From NCBI GenBank assembly GCA_036502085.1, contig DASXZD010000037.1:1-32438 (forward strand): a stretch of DNA of 32,438 nt, given 5' to 3'. Position 1 is the first letter of the stretch. Each line of letters opens with the position of its first letter. The stretch is from PALSA-505 sp036502085. Lineage in GTDB: Bacteria > Actinomycetota > Actinomycetes > Streptosporangiales > Streptosporangiaceae. The notes under the pieces are model-generated. The model made no database searches. It saw only the letters and a program-made list of their open reading frames with translations, and was not told where the DNA came from. Positions 32,157-32,438 of this stretch are shown one piece after another. The position numbers were made by a program, and so were the translations under genes.

Positions 32157-32398
32157 GGACGCTCCCCCCCGAAGGCGGCCTCCATCTCCGCGGGCAGCTC
32201 GTCGAAGTCCGGGGCAATGCTGACCTTCCCGTGCCACCCGCCCGGGGTGCGCCGGACCGGGGCCGGCTCCGCCAGGGCCACCAGGCGCGCAACCGGCCGG
32301 CCGGCCCGGGCGATAACGATCTCCTCTCCGGCCGCGGCGCGATCCAGGAGCTGTGACAGGTGAGTCTTGGCTTCGTAGACGTTAACGCTCTCGCTCAT
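32153..32398 (-). CDS. Phd/YefM-family antitoxin
   Basis: 81 aa. N-terminal Phd/YefM DNA-binding fold: VNVYEAKTHLSQLLDRAAAGEEIVIARAGRPVARLV (described here only by its start and end residues 5-40), then a C-terminal toxin-binding segment with HGKVSIAPDFDELPAEMEAAF, the usual acidic-hydrophobic arm that wraps the PIN toxin. ATG at 32398; the upstream sequence is A/T rich with GAGC rather than a strong ribosome site. It is expected to repress its own operon, and short direct repeats lie just upstream. Complete within the window. Confidence 0.93.
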   Translation of the reverse strand: MSESVNVYEAKTHLSQLLDRAAAGEEIVIARAGRPVARLVALAEPAPVRRTPGGWHGKVSIAPDFDELPAEMEAAFGGERP

Positions 32399-32417
32399 AT
32401 TTCGAAGCTCACCACAC

Positions 32418-32433
32418 CTAGTCTAGTCTAGTC
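32418..32433 (-). promoter_or_regulatory. CTAGT triple repeat, candidate operator/-10 of the toxin-antitoxin operon
   Basis: CTAGT occurs three times in a row (32418-32432). Read leftward this gives TTGACTAGACTAGACTAGG, with two overlapping TAGACT elements that fit TANNNT; a -35 would lie beyond the window. CTAG repeats are a reasonable operator for Phd/YefM autoregulation. Confidence 0.4.
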
Positions 32434-32438
32434 AAGCC

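Overview
The window is from a high-GC actinobacterium. GC is very high by eye, GTG starts are frequent, genes are tightly overlapped, and most intergenic DNA is G/C rich. The left 18.7 kb is an almost complete division and cell-wall (dcw) cluster. The order mraZ-rsmH-ftsL-ftsI-murE-murF-mraY-murD-ftsW-murG-murC-ftsQ-ftsZ-pgeF, with murC between murG and ftsQ, and the SepF-binding type FtsZ tail fit Actinobacteria. A filamentous or Streptosporangiales-like member is plausible, but the lineage is inference. No rRNA, tRNA, CRISPR array, insertion sequence or prophage was seen.

Region 1 (1-18722, minus strand). The dcw operon reads leftward. A promoter upstream of mraZ (about 18695-18722) overlaps three 10-bp-spaced MraZ-type boxes. 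After mraZ comes a 288-bp spacer with an AT-rich perfect inverted repeat and a 17-bp tandem repeat, then rsmH, then a 106-bp gap with three perfect 15-bp repeats, then ftsL. From ftsL to ftsQ most junctions are 4-nt ATGA or GTGA overlaps. ftsZ has its own upstream region of about 310 bp with a good promoter, and pgeF is coupled to ftsZ by GTGA. MurC/D/E/F, MraY and MurG make lipid II. FtsW and FtsI polymerise and crosslink it at the septum. FtsQ and FtsL are divisome scaffold proteins, FtsZ forms the ring, and RsmH and PgeF are housekeeping enzymes. FtsL and FtsI carry very long Pro/Arg-rich cytoplasmic tails, and PgeF carries a repeat-built insertion.

Region 2 (18723-24050, plus strand). A divergent intergenic region of about 600 bp holds two more pairs of MraZ-like boxes on the other strand. 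It is followed by a MoxR ATPase - DUF58 protein - membrane transglutaminase (TgpA-like) operon.

Region 3 (24051-28888). A perfect 18-bp hairpin terminator abuts a C-terminal remnant of an XRE/HigA-type antitoxin. Then come a DUF3040 membrane protein, dinB (DNA polymerase IV) with a coupled SAM methyltransferase (all minus), and divergent hisS. This HisRS resembles the archaeal/eukaryotic-like type. hisS is followed by a small basic protein and a 34-codon fragment that looks like the start of a SET-domain gene.

Region 4 (28889-32438, minus strand). A DHA2 multidrug-type MFS transporter with a C-terminal winged-helix extension, an exonuclease III, and a complete Phd/YefM-PIN (VapBC-type) toxin-antitoxin pair whose operator region runs to the window edge.

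The strongest candidates for something new are regulatory: MraZ-like box clusters facing both the dcw operon and the divergent MoxR operon, and the AT-rich inverted repeat after mraZ. The two gene remnants and the minisatellite in pgeF are also worth checking.
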